DNA from: Streptomyces sp. Y2F8-2
GTDB lineage: Bacteria > Actinomycetota > Actinomycetes > Streptomycetales > Streptomycetaceae
NCBI RefSeq assembly: GCF_014905555.1
Contig: NZ_BNGS01000009.1
Span: 1 to 64,000, forward strand
Length of the DNA stretch: 64,000 nt
Reading direction: 5' to 3'
Shown: in pieces, positions 10,314-19,254 of the stretch
How the letters are laid out: each line of letters starts with the position of its first letter
Numbering within the stretch: position 1 is the first letter of the stretch
Notes under the pieces: generated by a model
What the model saw: only the letters and a program-made list of their open reading frames with translations
What the model was told of the DNA's origin: nothing
Databases searched by the model: none
Translations under genes and position numbers: made by a program

Positions 10314-11198
10314 GTGCAGTTCCAGCAGCTCCAGTACTTCGTGGCCGTCGCCGAGACCCGACACTTCACCCGGGCCGCGGAGTTGGTCCATGTCGCCCAG
10401 CCCTCGCTGTCGCAGCAGATCAGGGCGCTGGAGCGGGAGCTGGGGGCGGATCTGTTCCTGCGGGCGCGCGGCAACATCACGCTCACCGACGCCGGGGAGG
10501 CGCTGCTGCCCCTGGCCCGCCGGATCCTGGCCGACGCGGACACGGCCCGGCACGAGGTGCAGGAGCTGGTGCAGCTGCGCAGCGGCCGGATCCGCCTGGG
10601 CGCCACCCCGAGCCTGTGCACCGGCCTGCTGCCGGATGTGCTGCGCGCCTTCCACGACCGCTACCCCGGCATCCGGCTGCTGATCGAGGAGGGCGGCTCC
10701 CACGACCTCGTACGGGAGCTCGCGCGCGGCGCCCTCGACCTGGCGCTGATCGTGCTGCCGCTGCCCACCCCCTCCCCCGCCCTGACCACGGTGGAGCTGC
10801 TGCGCGAGGACCTGGTGGTGGTGTCCTCCCCGGACGCGCCCCGACCCGGCGGCGGTCGCCGCACGGTCCGGATCGCGGATCTGGAGGGCGAGCGCCTGGT
10901 GATGTTCCGGCACGGCTACGACCTGAGGGAACTCACCGTGGCGGCGTGCCGCGCCGAGGGCTTCGAGCCGGTCTTCGCGGTGGAGGGCGGCGAGATGGAC
11001 GCGGTGCTGGGCTTCGTGCGGGCGGGCCTGGGCGTGGCCGTGGTCCCGCGGATGGTCGCCACCCGTTCCGGGCGCGGGCTGCGGGTGACGCCGCTGGCCC
11101 GGCCCGGACTGCACCGGACGATCGCCCTGGCCCACCGCAGCGATGTGGCACCGCCGCGTGCGGCGCGGGAGCTGCAGCGGATGCTGCTGGAGCGGTGA
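10314..11198 (+). CDS. LysR family transcriptional regulator (probable sdh-linked)
   Basis: The 294-residue protein has the LysR N-terminal winged helix-turn-helix: QLQYFVAVAETRHFTRAAEL, then HVAQPSLSQQIRALERELGA and LFLRARGNITLTDAGEALLP. A periplasmic-binding-like effector domain follows, with LRSGRIRLGATPSLCTGLLP and a GYDLRELTVAACRAEGFEP block. The start is a GTG at 10314. Divergent placement next to sdhCAB with a shared operator candidate suggests it regulates that operon, perhaps in response to a carbon metabolite. The effector is unknown. It converges with the NmrA-like gene, leaving 12 bases between stops. Confidence 0.9.
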   Translation: MQFQQLQYFVAVAETRHFTRAAELVHVAQPSLSQQIRALERELGADLFLRARGNITLTDAGEALLPLARRILADADTARHEVQELVQLRSGRIRLGATPSLCTGLLPDVLRAFHDRYPGIRLLIEEGGSHDLVRELARGALDLALIVLPLPTPSPALTTVELLREDLVVVSSPDAPRPGGGRRTVRIADLEGERLVMFRHGYDLRELTVAACRAEGFEPVFAVEGGEMDAVLGFVRAGLGVAVVPRMVATRSGRGLRVTPLARPGLHRTIALAHRSDVAPPRAARELQRMLLER

Positions 11199-11210
11199 AG
11201 CGGTCCCCGC

Positions 11211-12101
11211 TCAGCCGAGCACGGCCGGCTTGAGCACCTCCTCGCACCACGTGCGGAAGGCGGTGGGTGCGGTGTCGGGCGTGCTCGGCTCGGCGGCGCC
11301 GTAGAGGCCCTGGTCGTCGAGCGCTCGCACCATGTCGGCCAGGCCCTGCGCCCAGGATTCGGTCGCGCCGTGACGCACCAGCGTCGCCCTGTGGTCCTCG
11401 GCGCTGATCCGCTGGAAGCGCACCGGCCTGTCCAGCACCTCGGACACGACCCGGGCCATGCCTTCGGGGGTCAGGTCGTCGGGGCCGACCAGCGGCACAT
11501 CGGCCTGGCCGGTCCAGGAGTCGTCGAGCAGCAGCCGCGCCGCGGTCGCGCCGATGTCACCGGTGGTACAGGTGCGCAGCACCCGGTCACCGTCCGCCGC
11601 CAGGAAGAAGACGCCTCCGCTGCGCATCGACTCGGCCTGGTGCAGCAGGTTCTCCATCAGGAACGGCGGGCACAGCGCCCGGTGGTGGACACCGGTGGCC
11701 CGGATGCGGTCGTCCGTGGCCAGCGAGGCGGAGATCTGCCCCGCGTTCGCCGCCACCCCGCGTCCCAGGGTGGAGACGCCGACGACGCGTTCGACCCCCT
11801 GGTTCCGGACCGCCTCGCACAGCGGCTCGGTGAAGTCGCGGAAGTGACCCTCGACGCTGTCGGCGCCGGGCGTCGGAGGCACCAGCCAGAACACCCGGTC
11901 GGCACCGGCACACGCCTTGGCGGTGACCTCGGGGTCCGCGTGCGATCCCCGGACGACCTCCACGCGGTCGCGTACGCGCGGTGTCAGGCGCGCGGGATCG
12001 CGGACGATCACCCTGATCGGCCCCACCCCGTCTCCGGCGTCGAGGAGGGCGTCGAGGACCCGGCTGCCGATCTGTCCGGTCGGGGTGGTGACGAGAATCA
12101 T
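11211..12101 (-). CDS. NmrA-like NAD(P)-binding reductase
   Basis: A 296-residue protein of the atypical short-chain/NmrA-like group. The Rossmann motif TPTGQIGSRV is at residues 6-15, and IRVIVRDPARL shows the Arg that usually contacts the NADP phosphate. DRVFWLVPPTPGAD and RVVGVSTLGRG follow as in NAD(P)H-binding azoreductase-like or NmrA proteins. The usual YxxxK catalytic pair is not apparent, so it may act as a redox sensor or a quinone or small-molecule reductase. The ATG at 12101 has a GGAGA ribosome site. It is divergent from the next LysR gene across 121 bases, the classical layout of a regulator and its target. Confidence 0.8.
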   Translation of the reverse strand: MILVTTPTGQIGSRVLDALLDAGDGVGPIRVIVRDPARLTPRVRDRVEVVRGSHADPEVTAKACAGADRVFWLVPPTPGADSVEGHFRDFTEPLCEAVRNQGVERVVGVSTLGRGVAANAGQISASLATDDRIRATGVHHRALCPPFLMENLLHQAESMRSGGVFFLAADGDRVLRTCTTGDIGATAARLLLDDSWTGQADVPLVGPDDLTPEGMARVVSEVLDRPVRFQRISAEDHRATLVRHGATESWAQGLADMVRALDDQGLYGAAEPSTPDTAPTAFRTWCEEVLKPAVLG

Positions 12102-12222
12102 GGGAATCTCCGGGAAGTACGGGTTCGGAAGACGTGATCGAGACTGCTCCCCGGCCCACCGGAACTGAAGGATCGGTTCGCTCCCGGTTGTTACCCTCGA
12201 GGCAATACCGGGAGGGGGGACC

Positions 12223-13086
12223 GTGGAATCACGTCCGCTGCGCTACTTCGTCGCCGTCGCCGAGGAACTCAACTTCGCCCGCGCGGCCGAGCGGCTGGGC
12301 ATCTCCCCTCCGCCCCTGTCCCGTGCGATCCGCCACCTGGAGGCGGAGCTCGGTGTCACCCTGTTCGAGCGGACCACGCACAGCGTGGCTCTGACCCCGG
12401 CCGGCGAGGTGCTCCTCGCGGAGGCGCGGATCGCGCTGGACGCCCTGCAGGCCGCCGCTCGACGGGCGCAGCGCGCGGCCGCCCGGGAGAGGAAACTGGT
12501 CCTGGCCGTCAAGGCCGACGGCGACGCGGGACTGCTGGAGCCGGTCCTGGAGCACTACGCCGCCGAGTCCGCTTCGGTCCCGGTGACGGTCCGTCTGTGC
12601 GGATGGCAGGAACAGCCTCGGCTGCTGCGCCTGGGTGAGGCCGATGCCGCCCTGGTCTACGAGCCGTTCGACCGCACCGGCCTGGACACCGAGACCCTGT
12701 TGGCCGAGCCGCGCGTCGCCGTCCTCGCCGCGACGCATCCACTCGCCTCCCGGGACCGGCTCGGCCTCGCCGACCTCGACCTGCGCCCCGGCGACCTGCA
12801 TCAATTCATCGACGGGATGCGGCGGGAGGGCCGCGACCTCGCCCAGCTGCTCACGCTGATCGCGCTGGGCGACCTGGTCACCCTGCTGCCCGCCTCCGTC
12901 GCCGCCCGCTACCCGCGTCCGGGTGTCGCCTACCGCCCCGTCGACGACGCGCCGCCCGCGGTCCTGGCCATCGCCTGGCCGCAGCAGTCCCGTTCGACGG
13001 CCACCGCGGCGCTGGTCCGGGCGGCCGCCTCCGTGGCCGGGACCGTACGGGCACGGGCCGGGGGCGCACAGCCCGTACGGCCGTGA
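12223..13086 (+). CDS. LysR family transcriptional regulator (divergent from NmrA-like gene)
   Basis: The 287-residue protein begins MESRPLRYFVAVAEELNFAR and has a LysR winged helix-turn-helix (AERLGISPPPLSRAIRHLE, FERTTHSVALTPAGEVLL). It continues with an effector-binding domain typical of the BenM/CatM-like group. A GTG start at 12223 follows a GGGAGGGGGG-like ribosome site. It probably controls the divergent NmrA-like gene. In the shared 121-base spacer a T-N11-A pattern around a CCTCGAGG palindrome (12192-12204) is a weak operator candidate. Its stop lies four bases from the stop of the converging GGDEF-EAL gene. Confidence 0.88.
   Translation: MESRPLRYFVAVAEELNFARAAERLGISPPPLSRAIRHLEAELGVTLFERTTHSVALTPAGEVLLAEARIALDALQAAARRAQRAAARERKLVLAVKADGDAGLLEPVLEHYAAESASVPVTVRLCGWQEQPRLLRLGEADAALVYEPFDRTGLDTETLLAEPRVAVLAATHPLASRDRLGLADLDLRPGDLHQFIDGMRREGRDLAQLLTLIALGDLVTLLPASVAARYPRPGVAYRPVDDAPPAVLAIAWPQQSRSTATAALVRAAASVAGTVRARAGGAQPVRP
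13043..13080 (+). terminator. Hairpin in the 3' end of the lysR coding region
   Basis: CCGTACGGGC (13043-13052) pairs perfectly with GCCCGTACGG (13071-13080) across an 18-base loop, ending just before the lysR stop. As the converging gene leaves only four bases between stops, a terminator inside the coding end is plausible. Confidence 0.4.
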
Positions 13087-13090
13087 CGGC

Positions 13091-15247
13091 TCAGCCCGTC
13101 GCGTCCACCAGGGCCAGTTCGTGCAGGCGCTCCGGGGGGCCGGGGCGGGCGTAGTACCAGCCCTGGGCCGTGTCACAGCCCATCATCCGCAGCTGTTCCG
13201 CCTGGGCGCCGGTCTCCACGCCCTCCACCGTGACCGCGAGGTCGAGGCTGTGGGCCAGGGAGACGATCCCCTCCACGATCTTCAGGTCGACCGGGTCCGC
13301 CGGATACTGCTGCATGCTCTGGGTGAAGGAACGGTCCAGCTTGAGGACCCGCACCGGCAGCCGGCGCAGGTTGGCGAGGTTCGAGTAGCCGGTGCCGAAG
13401 TCGTCGAGGGCGATGTCCACCCCCATCTCGGCCAGCCGGCGCAGCGGCTTGAGCAGATCGTCGTCCGCGCCGATGAGCGCCGACTCCGTGACCTCCAGGC
13501 AGAGCGCGTCCGGCTCGAGGCCGGCCCGCTCCAGGATCTCGACGGTGTCGGAGACCAGCCCCGGATGGGTGAGCTGGCAGGGCGAGAGGTTGACGTTGAT
13601 GCGCAGCGGGCCGGGCTGGTCCTGCTTCTCCTGCCAGGCACGGGCCTGCCGTACCGCCTCCTGGAGCACCCAGCGGCCCAGCGGCACGATCAGCCCGGTG
13701 CGCTCGGCGAGCGGGATGAAACGGTCGGGGCCGAGCACCCCGTGCTGCGGGTGCAGCCAGCGCACCAGCGCCTCGGCGCCGTGCACCCTGCCGTCGCCGA
13801 GGTGCACCAGCGGCTGGTACTCGATGAAGAACTCGCCCCGGTTCAGGGCCGTGGGCAGCGCCGTGGTCAGCCCGTGCCGGGTGATGGCCCGGGCGTCGGC
13901 CTCGGGGTCGGCGAGCTCGTAGCGGTTGCCCCCCGCCGACTTCGCCCGGTACATGGTGATGTCCGCGCTGCGCAGCACCTCCGCCGGGCCGCGCTCCCCG
14001 ACCGGGCCCTCGACGATGCCGATGCTGCCGCGCACGGTCAGCTCACGCCCGTCGACGCTGATCGGGGTGACCAGCGCGTTCATGATGCGCCCGGCGAGCT
14101 CGTCGACTCCGCGCTCGGTGTCGGGACCGGTGGTCAGCGCCACGAACTCGTCGCCGCCGAGGCGCGCGACCATCTCGCCGGGGCCGGTCGCGCAGGCCTG
14201 CAGCCGGTCGGCGACCTCGACGAGCAGCCGGTCCCCGGCCGCGTGTCCGAGACTGTCGTTGATGGTCTTGAAGCCGTCCAGGTCGAGGTAGCACAGGCCG
14301 AACCGCCGGCCCTCCCCCGCCGCCAGGGCCTTCTCCAACCGCTCGAAGAACAGGGTCCGGTTGGGCAGGCCGGTGAGCGCGTCGTGTGTGGCCTCGTACC
14401 GCAGCCGGAGGTTCAGCAGCCGCCGCTCGGTGGTGTCCTCCATGAGCGCGAGCTGGTACTGCGGATTGCCGTCGGCGTCGCGCAGCAGGGACACCGTGAG
14501 GTTGGTCCACAGGACCGTTCCGTCAGGCCGGTAGAAGGCCTTCTCCACGTGGTAGTGGTCCCGCTCACCGCGCACCAGCTCGTCGTACAGGCGCCAGACC
14601 TGCGGTGCGTCGTCGGGGTGGGTCCACTCGGCGACGTTGCGGCCGCGCATCAGTTGCTCGGAGCCGCCGAACATGCGCAGCAGGGCGCCGTTGACCTGGA
14701 GCACGTTGCCGTCGAGGTCGGCGATGCCGATGCCTATGGCGGCGCCCTCGAAGACCGCGCGGAAGCGGGCCTCTGTGGCGTGCAGGGCCTCGGCCACCTC
14801 GCCCTGGGCCGTGAGGGCGGCTTGGGCGATGGCCTCCTGTTCGGCCAGCGTGCGCTCCTTGAGCGCCGCCGCGAACCCGGCGGCCATCGCGTGCTGCAAC
14901 CGTGAGCAGCGGGTGCGCTGGGCCTCCTGCGCCTCCGGGGAGGCGTCCGGGTCGCCGCAGTAGAGCACGAGGTAGGCGTCGACGCAGTCGAGGGTGCGGC
15001 TGAGGGCCTCCGGGTCGGTGCAGTGCGCGTCGATGAGCGCCGCGCCGATCCCCTTGGCCGCGGCGGCGTCGAACGCCCTGATCCGCAACGCCTCGCTCAA
15101 CTGCCGGGCCAGCGGCAGCAGTCGCTCCTCGAACTCCGGCCGGGTCAGCGACGTCGAGGTCACCGGATAGACGGCCCGGCTCCAGATCGTCGCGAACCTG
15201 CGCAGTCTGTCCTCCGGTCCACCCGGTCCACCCGGTGCCGCCCTCAC
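13091..15247 (-). CDS. rmdA: Bifunctional diguanylate cyclase / c-di-GMP phosphodiesterase (PAS-GGDEF-EAL, RmdA-like)
   Basis: The protein of about 718 residues has a helical N-terminal region, a PAS domain (FRAVFEGAAIGIGIADLDGN), a GGDEF domain with intact ARLGGDEFVA, and an EAL domain with intact GAEALVRWLHP and DDFGTGYSNL. Both catalytic signatures are kept, so it could make and degrade c-di-GMP. No RxxD inhibitory site precedes GGDEF at the usual spacing. The architecture, and in my recollection the neighbourhood of an sdh operon, match Streptomyces coelicolor RmdA, which affects development. The chosen GTG at 15247 overlaps the upstream methyltransferase stop (GTGA). A weaker CTG/GGAGG start lies about 36 bases further in. 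Confidence 0.88.
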   Translation of the reverse strand: MRAAPGGPGGPEDRLRRFATIWSRAVYPVTSTSLTRPEFEERLLPLARQLSEALRIRAFDAAAAKGIGAALIDAHCTDPEALSRTLDCVDAYLVLYCGDPDASPEAQEAQRTRCSRLQHAMAAGFAAALKERTLAEQEAIAQAALTAQGEVAEALHATEARFRAVFEGAAIGIGIADLDGNVLQVNGALLRMFGGSEQLMRGRNVAEWTHPDDAPQVWRLYDELVRGERDHYHVEKAFYRPDGTVLWTNLTVSLLRDADGNPQYQLALMEDTTERRLLNLRLRYEATHDALTGLPNRTLFFERLEKALAAGEGRRFGLCYLDLDGFKTINDSLGHAAGDRLLVEVADRLQACATGPGEMVARLGGDEFVALTTGPDTERGVDELAGRIMNALVTPISVDGRELTVRGSIGIVEGPVGERGPAEVLRSADITMYRAKSAGGNRYELADPEADARAITRHGLTTALPTALNRGEFFIEYQPLVHLGDGRVHGAEALVRWLHPQHGVLGPDRFIPLAERTGLIVPLGRWVLQEAVRQARAWQEKQDQPGPLRINVNLSPCQLTHPGLVSDTVEILERAGLEPDALCLEVTESALIGADDDLLKPLRRLAEMGVDIALDDFGTGYSNLANLRRLPVRVLKLDRSFTQSMQQYPADPVDLKIVEGIVSLAHSLDLAVTVEGVETGAQAEQLRMMGCDTAQGWYYARPGPPERLHELALVDATG

Positions 15248-16056
15248 GCCGAGCGCCCCACGCCGGCGAACCCCGCGAACGAAAAGGGGTCCTCGTCCTC
15301 GGGTGCCGTGTCGGGCCGCCACTTCGGCATCGGCACCAGCCCGGGTTCCACCATGTCGTACCCCTCGAAGAACCGCGCGATCTCGTCGCGCGAGCGCATG
15401 ATCAGCGGATTGCGGATGGTGTTGTACACGTCGACCGCGCCGTCGGCCCGCTCCTTCGGCAGCGGGATCCCCTCGTACGAGGCGTGCGTGAGAACGAGCA
15501 GGCTGCCCGGCGCGAGCGAGTCGCGCAGCTCGGCCACCGCACCGTACGGGTCGTCCGTGTCCTCCACGAAGTGCAGTATGGCAACGAGAAGGAGCGCGAC
15601 TGGCCGGTTCCGGTCTATCAGTCGTTCCACCTGAGGGCTCGACAGGATCTCCTGGGGCTTGCGCAGGTCGGCCGCGACGACGTCCGCGTGCTCGTTGCCC
15701 TGGAGGACGGCCCGGCTGTGCGCGACCGCCACCGGGTCGTGGTCGACGTACACCACGCGCGCCCCCGGGTGCGCCTGCTGCGCCACCTCGTGGACGTTGC
15801 CGAAGGTCGGGATGCCGGAGCCGATGTCGAGGAACTGGGTGACGCCCTCCCCGGCGGCGAAGCGCACGGCGCGGCGCATGAAGGCCCGGTTCGCCTGCAT
15901 GATCTTGGGAAGCCCCGGCATGTACTCGATGGCCCTGCGCGCCGCTTCGCGGTCGACCTCGAAGTTGTGGGAGCCGCCCAGGTAGAAGTCGTACATACGG
16001 GCGACACTCGGCACGGAGATGTCGATGCTCCGAGGGGCCCAGGCGGGGCGCTCCAT
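15244..16056 (-). CDS. SAM-dependent methyltransferase (DUF574 / Methyltransf_19 type)
   Basis: The 270-residue protein begins MERPAWAPRSIDISVPSVAR, followed by MYDFYLGGSHNFEVDREAA, a block typical of the actinobacterial DUF574 methyltransferase family. The SAM-binding motif FLDIGSGIPTFGN follows, then VVYVDHDPVAV and the late motif ARFFEGYDMVEPGLV. The methyl acceptor is unknown. The ATG at 16056 has GGAGAG just upstream; an earlier TTG at 16068 would lack a ribosome site. Its stop overlaps the start of the GGDEF-EAL gene by four bases, so the two are very likely co-translated. This suggests, without proving, a functional link between the methyltransferase and c-di-GMP signalling. Confidence 0.82.
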   Translation of the reverse strand: MERPAWAPRSIDISVPSVARMYDFYLGGSHNFEVDREAARRAIEYMPGLPKIMQANRAFMRRAVRFAAGEGVTQFLDIGSGIPTFGNVHEVAQQAHPGARVVYVDHDPVAVAHSRAVLQGNEHADVVAADLRKPQEILSSPQVERLIDRNRPVALLLVAILHFVEDTDDPYGAVAELRDSLAPGSLLVLTHASYEGIPLPKERADGAVDVYNTIRNPLIMRSRDEIARFFEGYDMVEPGLVPMPKWRPDTAPEDEDPFSFAGFAGVGRSA

Positions 16057-16367
16057 GCAGCTCTCCAAGGCATTGGCGACGGTGTAGGCGATCCGGTGTT
16101 CGAGCAGAGGCTACTGATCGTCCGCCAACGGAGCGAGTAAAAACGGAAATTGACCGTCCGTTCCCGGTCACCACGTGGTGTTTCCGTGGAGAGCGGGGGC
16201 ACGCGCCGCCGCCCGCGCCAAAGGGCCCACCCCCTCCGTGCGGTGCGGAGGGGGTGGACCGGTCGTGCGCGCCTGTGTCCCGTTCGTCCGGCTTGTGTGT
16301 CCACTCCCTTCCGCGTTCCGTCGCTGACTGGGTGAGGCGGTCGATCAACCTTGGGGAGGTGTGATCA
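16057..16367. other. 311-base intergenic region holding a terminator
   Basis: It separates the lipoprotein gene from the methyltransferase gene, both leftward. The half nearer the lipoprotein holds a strong hairpin (16227-16257). The half nearer the methyltransferase is less GC-rich (AAAAACGGAAATTGACCG around 16139) and probably carries its promoter. No convincing small gene was found. Confidence 0.6.
16227..16257 (-). terminator. Intrinsic terminator after the lipoprotein gene
   Basis: A perfect 12-base-pair stem (CCACCCCCTCCG and its complement) has a 7-base loop, located 110 bases past the lipoprotein stop. Symmetry means it could also act on the other strand. Confidence 0.78.
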
Positions 16368-17318
16368 CTACTTCGGCGCGCCGACCGGCTTTCCGTCGGG
16401 CGAGACGGCGTACCAGGTGCCGCCCACACCCTGACCGTTGGTGTCTCCGGGGGCCTTGTCGCCGGAGAAGGTGTAGATGGGCCAGCAGTTGACGGTCATC
16501 TGCTTGGCGCCGTCGGGGCGGGTGAAGCCCATGAGGCCCTTCTTCTGGACGCCCTTGGTGTCGTCGGCCGAGACGGGGGCGACGACGGGCCACTTCTCCA
16601 GGCAGGCGCCGGTGCAGTTCGACACCGGCTCGGGCCAGGCCTTGTCCTTCAGGAAGCGGTAGACCGTCATGCCGTTCTTGTCGACGACGATCGGGCCGAG
16701 CTTGGGGTCGTTGCGGACCGACAGGCCGGGCAGGGCGGCGCCGGCCTTCTTGCCGGTGGGCGCGGTCGCGAACCAGGTGCCCTTGACTCCCTGGCCGTTG
16801 ACGTCACCGGCCTTGGTGTCCTTGGCGTACCGGTACATCGGCCAGCCGGCGATGGTGAGCTGCTTGGTGCCGTCGGATCGGGTGACCTCCCCGAGCAGGG
16901 ACGTGTCGATACCGGAGGCGACGGTGGCCCCTTCGGCGGGGACCGGCGGCCACGCCTTCGCGCAGTCGCCGTCGCAGGTGGACTTCGGCGGCTCGGCCGT
17001 GTCCTGGTCGAAGCGGTAGAGGGTGAAGCCGGCGCCGTCCGTGACGATCTTGCCGAGCTTCGCGTTGTCGACGACGGCGAGCTGACCCGCGGACTGCCCG
17101 CCCGCGGAGGCGGAGGCGCTCGGCGCGGCGGTGGAGTCGGCGCCGTAGCCGTTTCCGGGGAGGGAGGGGCTGGAACCCAGGCCGCCCGGGAAAGCGGTGG
17201 CCCCCACGTTCTGGCTGCCCGTCGACTGGGTGCCGCTCTGCGAACCGCACGCCGTCGTGAGCGCCAGCACGGCGGCAGCGGTCGCCACGAGGGAGGCGCT
17301 CCGCCAGGATGTCTTCAT
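16368..17318 (-). CDS. Secreted lipoprotein with repeated COG4315/Lipoprotein_15 units
   Basis: A 316-residue protein with a lipoprotein signal peptide (SLVATAAAVLALTTAC) whose lipobox Cys is near residue 24. A Ser/Gly-rich linker follows. Then come two large homologous halves, each built from the LGxIVxDxxGxTLYRF unit with a paired CDGDCAKAWPPV or CTGACLEKWPVV motif (family PF03640, function unknown). Four Cys in C-x3-C pairs and the exported location suggest disulphides or metal/redox binding. Family members have been proposed to act in extracytoplasmic electron or copper handling; that is inference here. The ATG at 17318 has GGGAG upstream. It is followed by a strong hairpin. Confidence 0.85.
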   Translation of the reverse strand: MKTSWRSASLVATAAAVLALTTACGSQSGTQSTGSQNVGATAFPGGLGSSPSLPGNGYGADSTAAPSASASAGGQSAGQLAVVDNAKLGKIVTDGAGFTLYRFDQDTAEPPKSTCDGDCAKAWPPVPAEGATVASGIDTSLLGEVTRSDGTKQLTIAGWPMYRYAKDTKAGDVNGQGVKGTWFATAPTGKKAGAALPGLSVRNDPKLGPIVVDKNGMTVYRFLKDKAWPEPVSNCTGACLEKWPVVAPVSADDTKGVQKKGLMGFTRPDGAKQMTVNCWPIYTFSGDKAPGDTNGQGVGGTWYAVSPDGKPVGAPK

Positions 17319-17604
17319 TCTCAACTCCCGCTGTCAGCTTCGGTGTTGCAGCGTCCTCTGTGCGCCGCTGTGTGGTCATGGGTACGGGCGGGAGTGCCCG
17401 GTGTGTTCAATCGGGCCGGGAATTTCTTTCCGGAACCTGTGACGCGCTTCCGGCCACCGCCCCGGCCCGCCCCCGGCACCCCTCGCACGGATGTGCCCAA
17501 CTCGGCATGGAGCGGGCGTGGTTGCCCAAAACGCCTCGAAGGCGGATCTCCTTCCTTCGAGGCAATTCGCCGGGGCCCGGGCGTGCGGGGGCGCGGCGAA
17601 GCCG

Positions 17605-18207
17605 ATGATCTCGGTCGTGCAACGACCCCAACGGCCCCGAACGGCCCTCGTCACCCGGGGGTTGGCCCTGGTGACGCTGGCGTGGTTCCTCGTGGGCGTT
17701 CCCGCCGGGGCGGCGTCGGCCGACGCGTGCGCGTACGCCTCGACCGGCCCGGGCGGCACGGAGGCGGTGGCGGTCGCGGGCGGCGACCTCTGGCCCACGC
17801 CGCCGTGCTCCGCACCGAGCCCGAGTCCCACGCCGCCACCCGGCCCCACGCCGACCCCGACTCCGACGCCCACCCCCAAGCCGCCGCCCGAGCCCCCGCC
17901 ACCTCCGCGGCCGCATCCCACACCGAAGCCCGTGCCGCCGCCCCCGCCGCGCGCCCTTCCGCCGGCCCCGCGGCCGGTCCCGAGACCCGCCCCGACCCCC
18001 GTCCGCATCCCTCCGCCCGCACCGACGCCGTCGCCGACACCCCCGCCCGGGCCGAGCCCGCACCCCGCACCGACCCCGGTGCGCTATCCGGCCTACCACC
18101 CCGTGTCCCACCCGCGGCCGCCCCACGACGGGCCGTCGCCGCTCACGTTCACCCTGCTCATCGTCGCGCCCGCGGTGTTCGCCATCGCCGCGCTGCGTCC
18201 GCGCTGA
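17605..18207 (+). CDS. Secreted Pro/Thr-rich wall-spanning protein with C-terminal membrane helix
   Basis: A 200-residue protein with an N-terminal signal sequence (LVTRGLALVTLAWFLVGVPAGAASA). After a short region with two Cys, about 100 residues are almost only Pro, Thr, Ser, Arg and Lys (for example PTPTPTPTPKPPPEPPPPP). A final hydrophobic helix FTLLIVAPAVFAIAAL precedes RPR. The layout is that of a protein anchored in the membrane whose Pro-rich stalk crosses the cell wall. It is not assigned to a known family. The start at 17605 is chosen from the signal peptide; no strong ribosome site is seen, so it is uncertain. The DUF4239 gene follows after 16 bases, suggesting an operon. Confidence 0.62.
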   Translation: MISVVQRPQRPRTALVTRGLALVTLAWFLVGVPAGAASADACAYASTGPGGTEAVAVAGGDLWPTPPCSAPSPSPTPPPGPTPTPTPTPTPKPPPEPPPPPRPHPTPKPVPPPPPRALPPAPRPVPRPAPTPVRIPPPAPTPSPTPPPGPSPHPAPTPVRYPAYHPVSHPRPPHDGPSPLTFTLLIVAPAVFAIAALRPR

Positions 18208-18223
18208 TCTCTGGAGGCACCTG

Positions 18224-18988
18224 TTGTCGGAATGGCTTGTTCTCACCCTCGCGATGGCGGCCGCGTGCGCCGTCGTGGTCGTGGTGACCCTGGTCCGGGC
18301 CCGTACGGCCGCCGTGGACGAGGACCCGTCCGAGACCCCGGACGTGATCGAGTACATGACGATGTGGATCGGCGTGGTGTACGCCATCGTGCTGGGCCTG
18401 GCCATCGCAGGGGTGTGGGAGGCCCGCAGCGCCGCCCAGGACCATGTGCAGGCCGAGGCGCAGGCGCTGCACGAGATCTCGCAGCGCGTCCGCGTCTATC
18501 CGGCCGACGTCCGCGACCGCGTCCGCGCCGACGTCAACGCGTATGTCGGCCATGTGGTCACCACCGAGTGGAAGGCCATGGCCGATCACGGCGAGGTGAC
18601 CGCCCGCGGCCAGGAGCTGTTCCAGCGGATCCGTCAGGACGTCACCGACTACCACCCGAAGACGGACTACGAGGCGCAGGCGTACCAACCGCTCGTGGAC
18701 CAGGTGACGGCGGCCGACGGGGCGCGCAACGCGCGCGCCGAGTCCACCGGCTCGACGATGCCGCCGGTGGTGTGGTTCGGGTTGATCGCGGGGGCGGTGG
18801 TCACCATCGGGATGGTGTTCGCGTTGCAGATCCGGCGCACGGCCCGCGAACTCCTCCTGGCGGGGCTCTTCTCGGCGCTGATCGCCTTCCTGCTCTTCCT
18901 GATCTGGGACTTCGACGCGCCCTACAGCCGGGGCGTCTCGGCCTCCTCGGAGCCGTTCCTGGCGCTGTTCCCACAGCTGCACGGCTGA
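18224..18988 (+). CDS. DUF4239 family membrane protein
   Basis: The 254-residue protein has an N-terminal helix (LVLTLAMAAACAVVVVVTLV), a second helix with MTMWIGVVYAIVLGLAIAGVW, a long soluble helical middle part and two closely spaced C-terminal helices (WFGLIAGAVVTIGMVFAL and ELLLAGLFSALIAFLLFLIW). This two-plus-two plan and sequences such as QAEAQALHEISQRVR match DUF4239. Function is unknown; the family has been compared with bestrophin-like channels. The start is TTG at 18224, eight bases after GGAGG. It lies 16 bases downstream of the Pro-rich protein gene and is followed by two hairpins. Confidence 0.78.
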   Translation: MSEWLVLTLAMAAACAVVVVVTLVRARTAAVDEDPSETPDVIEYMTMWIGVVYAIVLGLAIAGVWEARSAAQDHVQAEAQALHEISQRVRVYPADVRDRVRADVNAYVGHVVTTEWKAMADHGEVTARGQELFQRIRQDVTDYHPKTDYEAQAYQPLVDQVTAADGARNARAESTGSTMPPVVWFGLIAGAVVTIGMVFALQIRRTARELLLAGLFSALIAFLLFLIWDFDAPYSRGVSASSEPFLALFPQLHG

Positions 18989-18992
18989 CGGG

Positions 18993-19027
18993 CCCCGTCC
19001 CCATACGGGGGCGGGCGGCCCCCGCCC
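18993..19027 (+). terminator. Twin hairpins after the DUF4239 gene
   Basis: CCCCGT (18993-18998) pairs with ACGGGG (19005-19010). Immediately after, GGGCGG (19013-19018) pairs with CCGCCC (19022-19027). They begin four bases past the stop codon and together look like a GC-rich terminator. Confidence 0.5.
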
Positions 19028-19254
19028 TCCACGGCTCGGGCGGACCCACCGCGTCCTCAAGCGGGCGGCCACCCTCCGCGCCCGCCCCCCTTCACCGCCC
19101 CGCCTCCCCTGAGCGGCACATTCCCGTACCCCATTCGCTCTACTGGGATCGCGCCCGGCCGCCCCCTTTCTTAGCGTTTCGGGCAACGAGGTGCATTTCC
19201 TACGCAAGCGGAACAGGTCCGCGGCACGGCTCCTCGGAGACCTGGAGGCTCACC

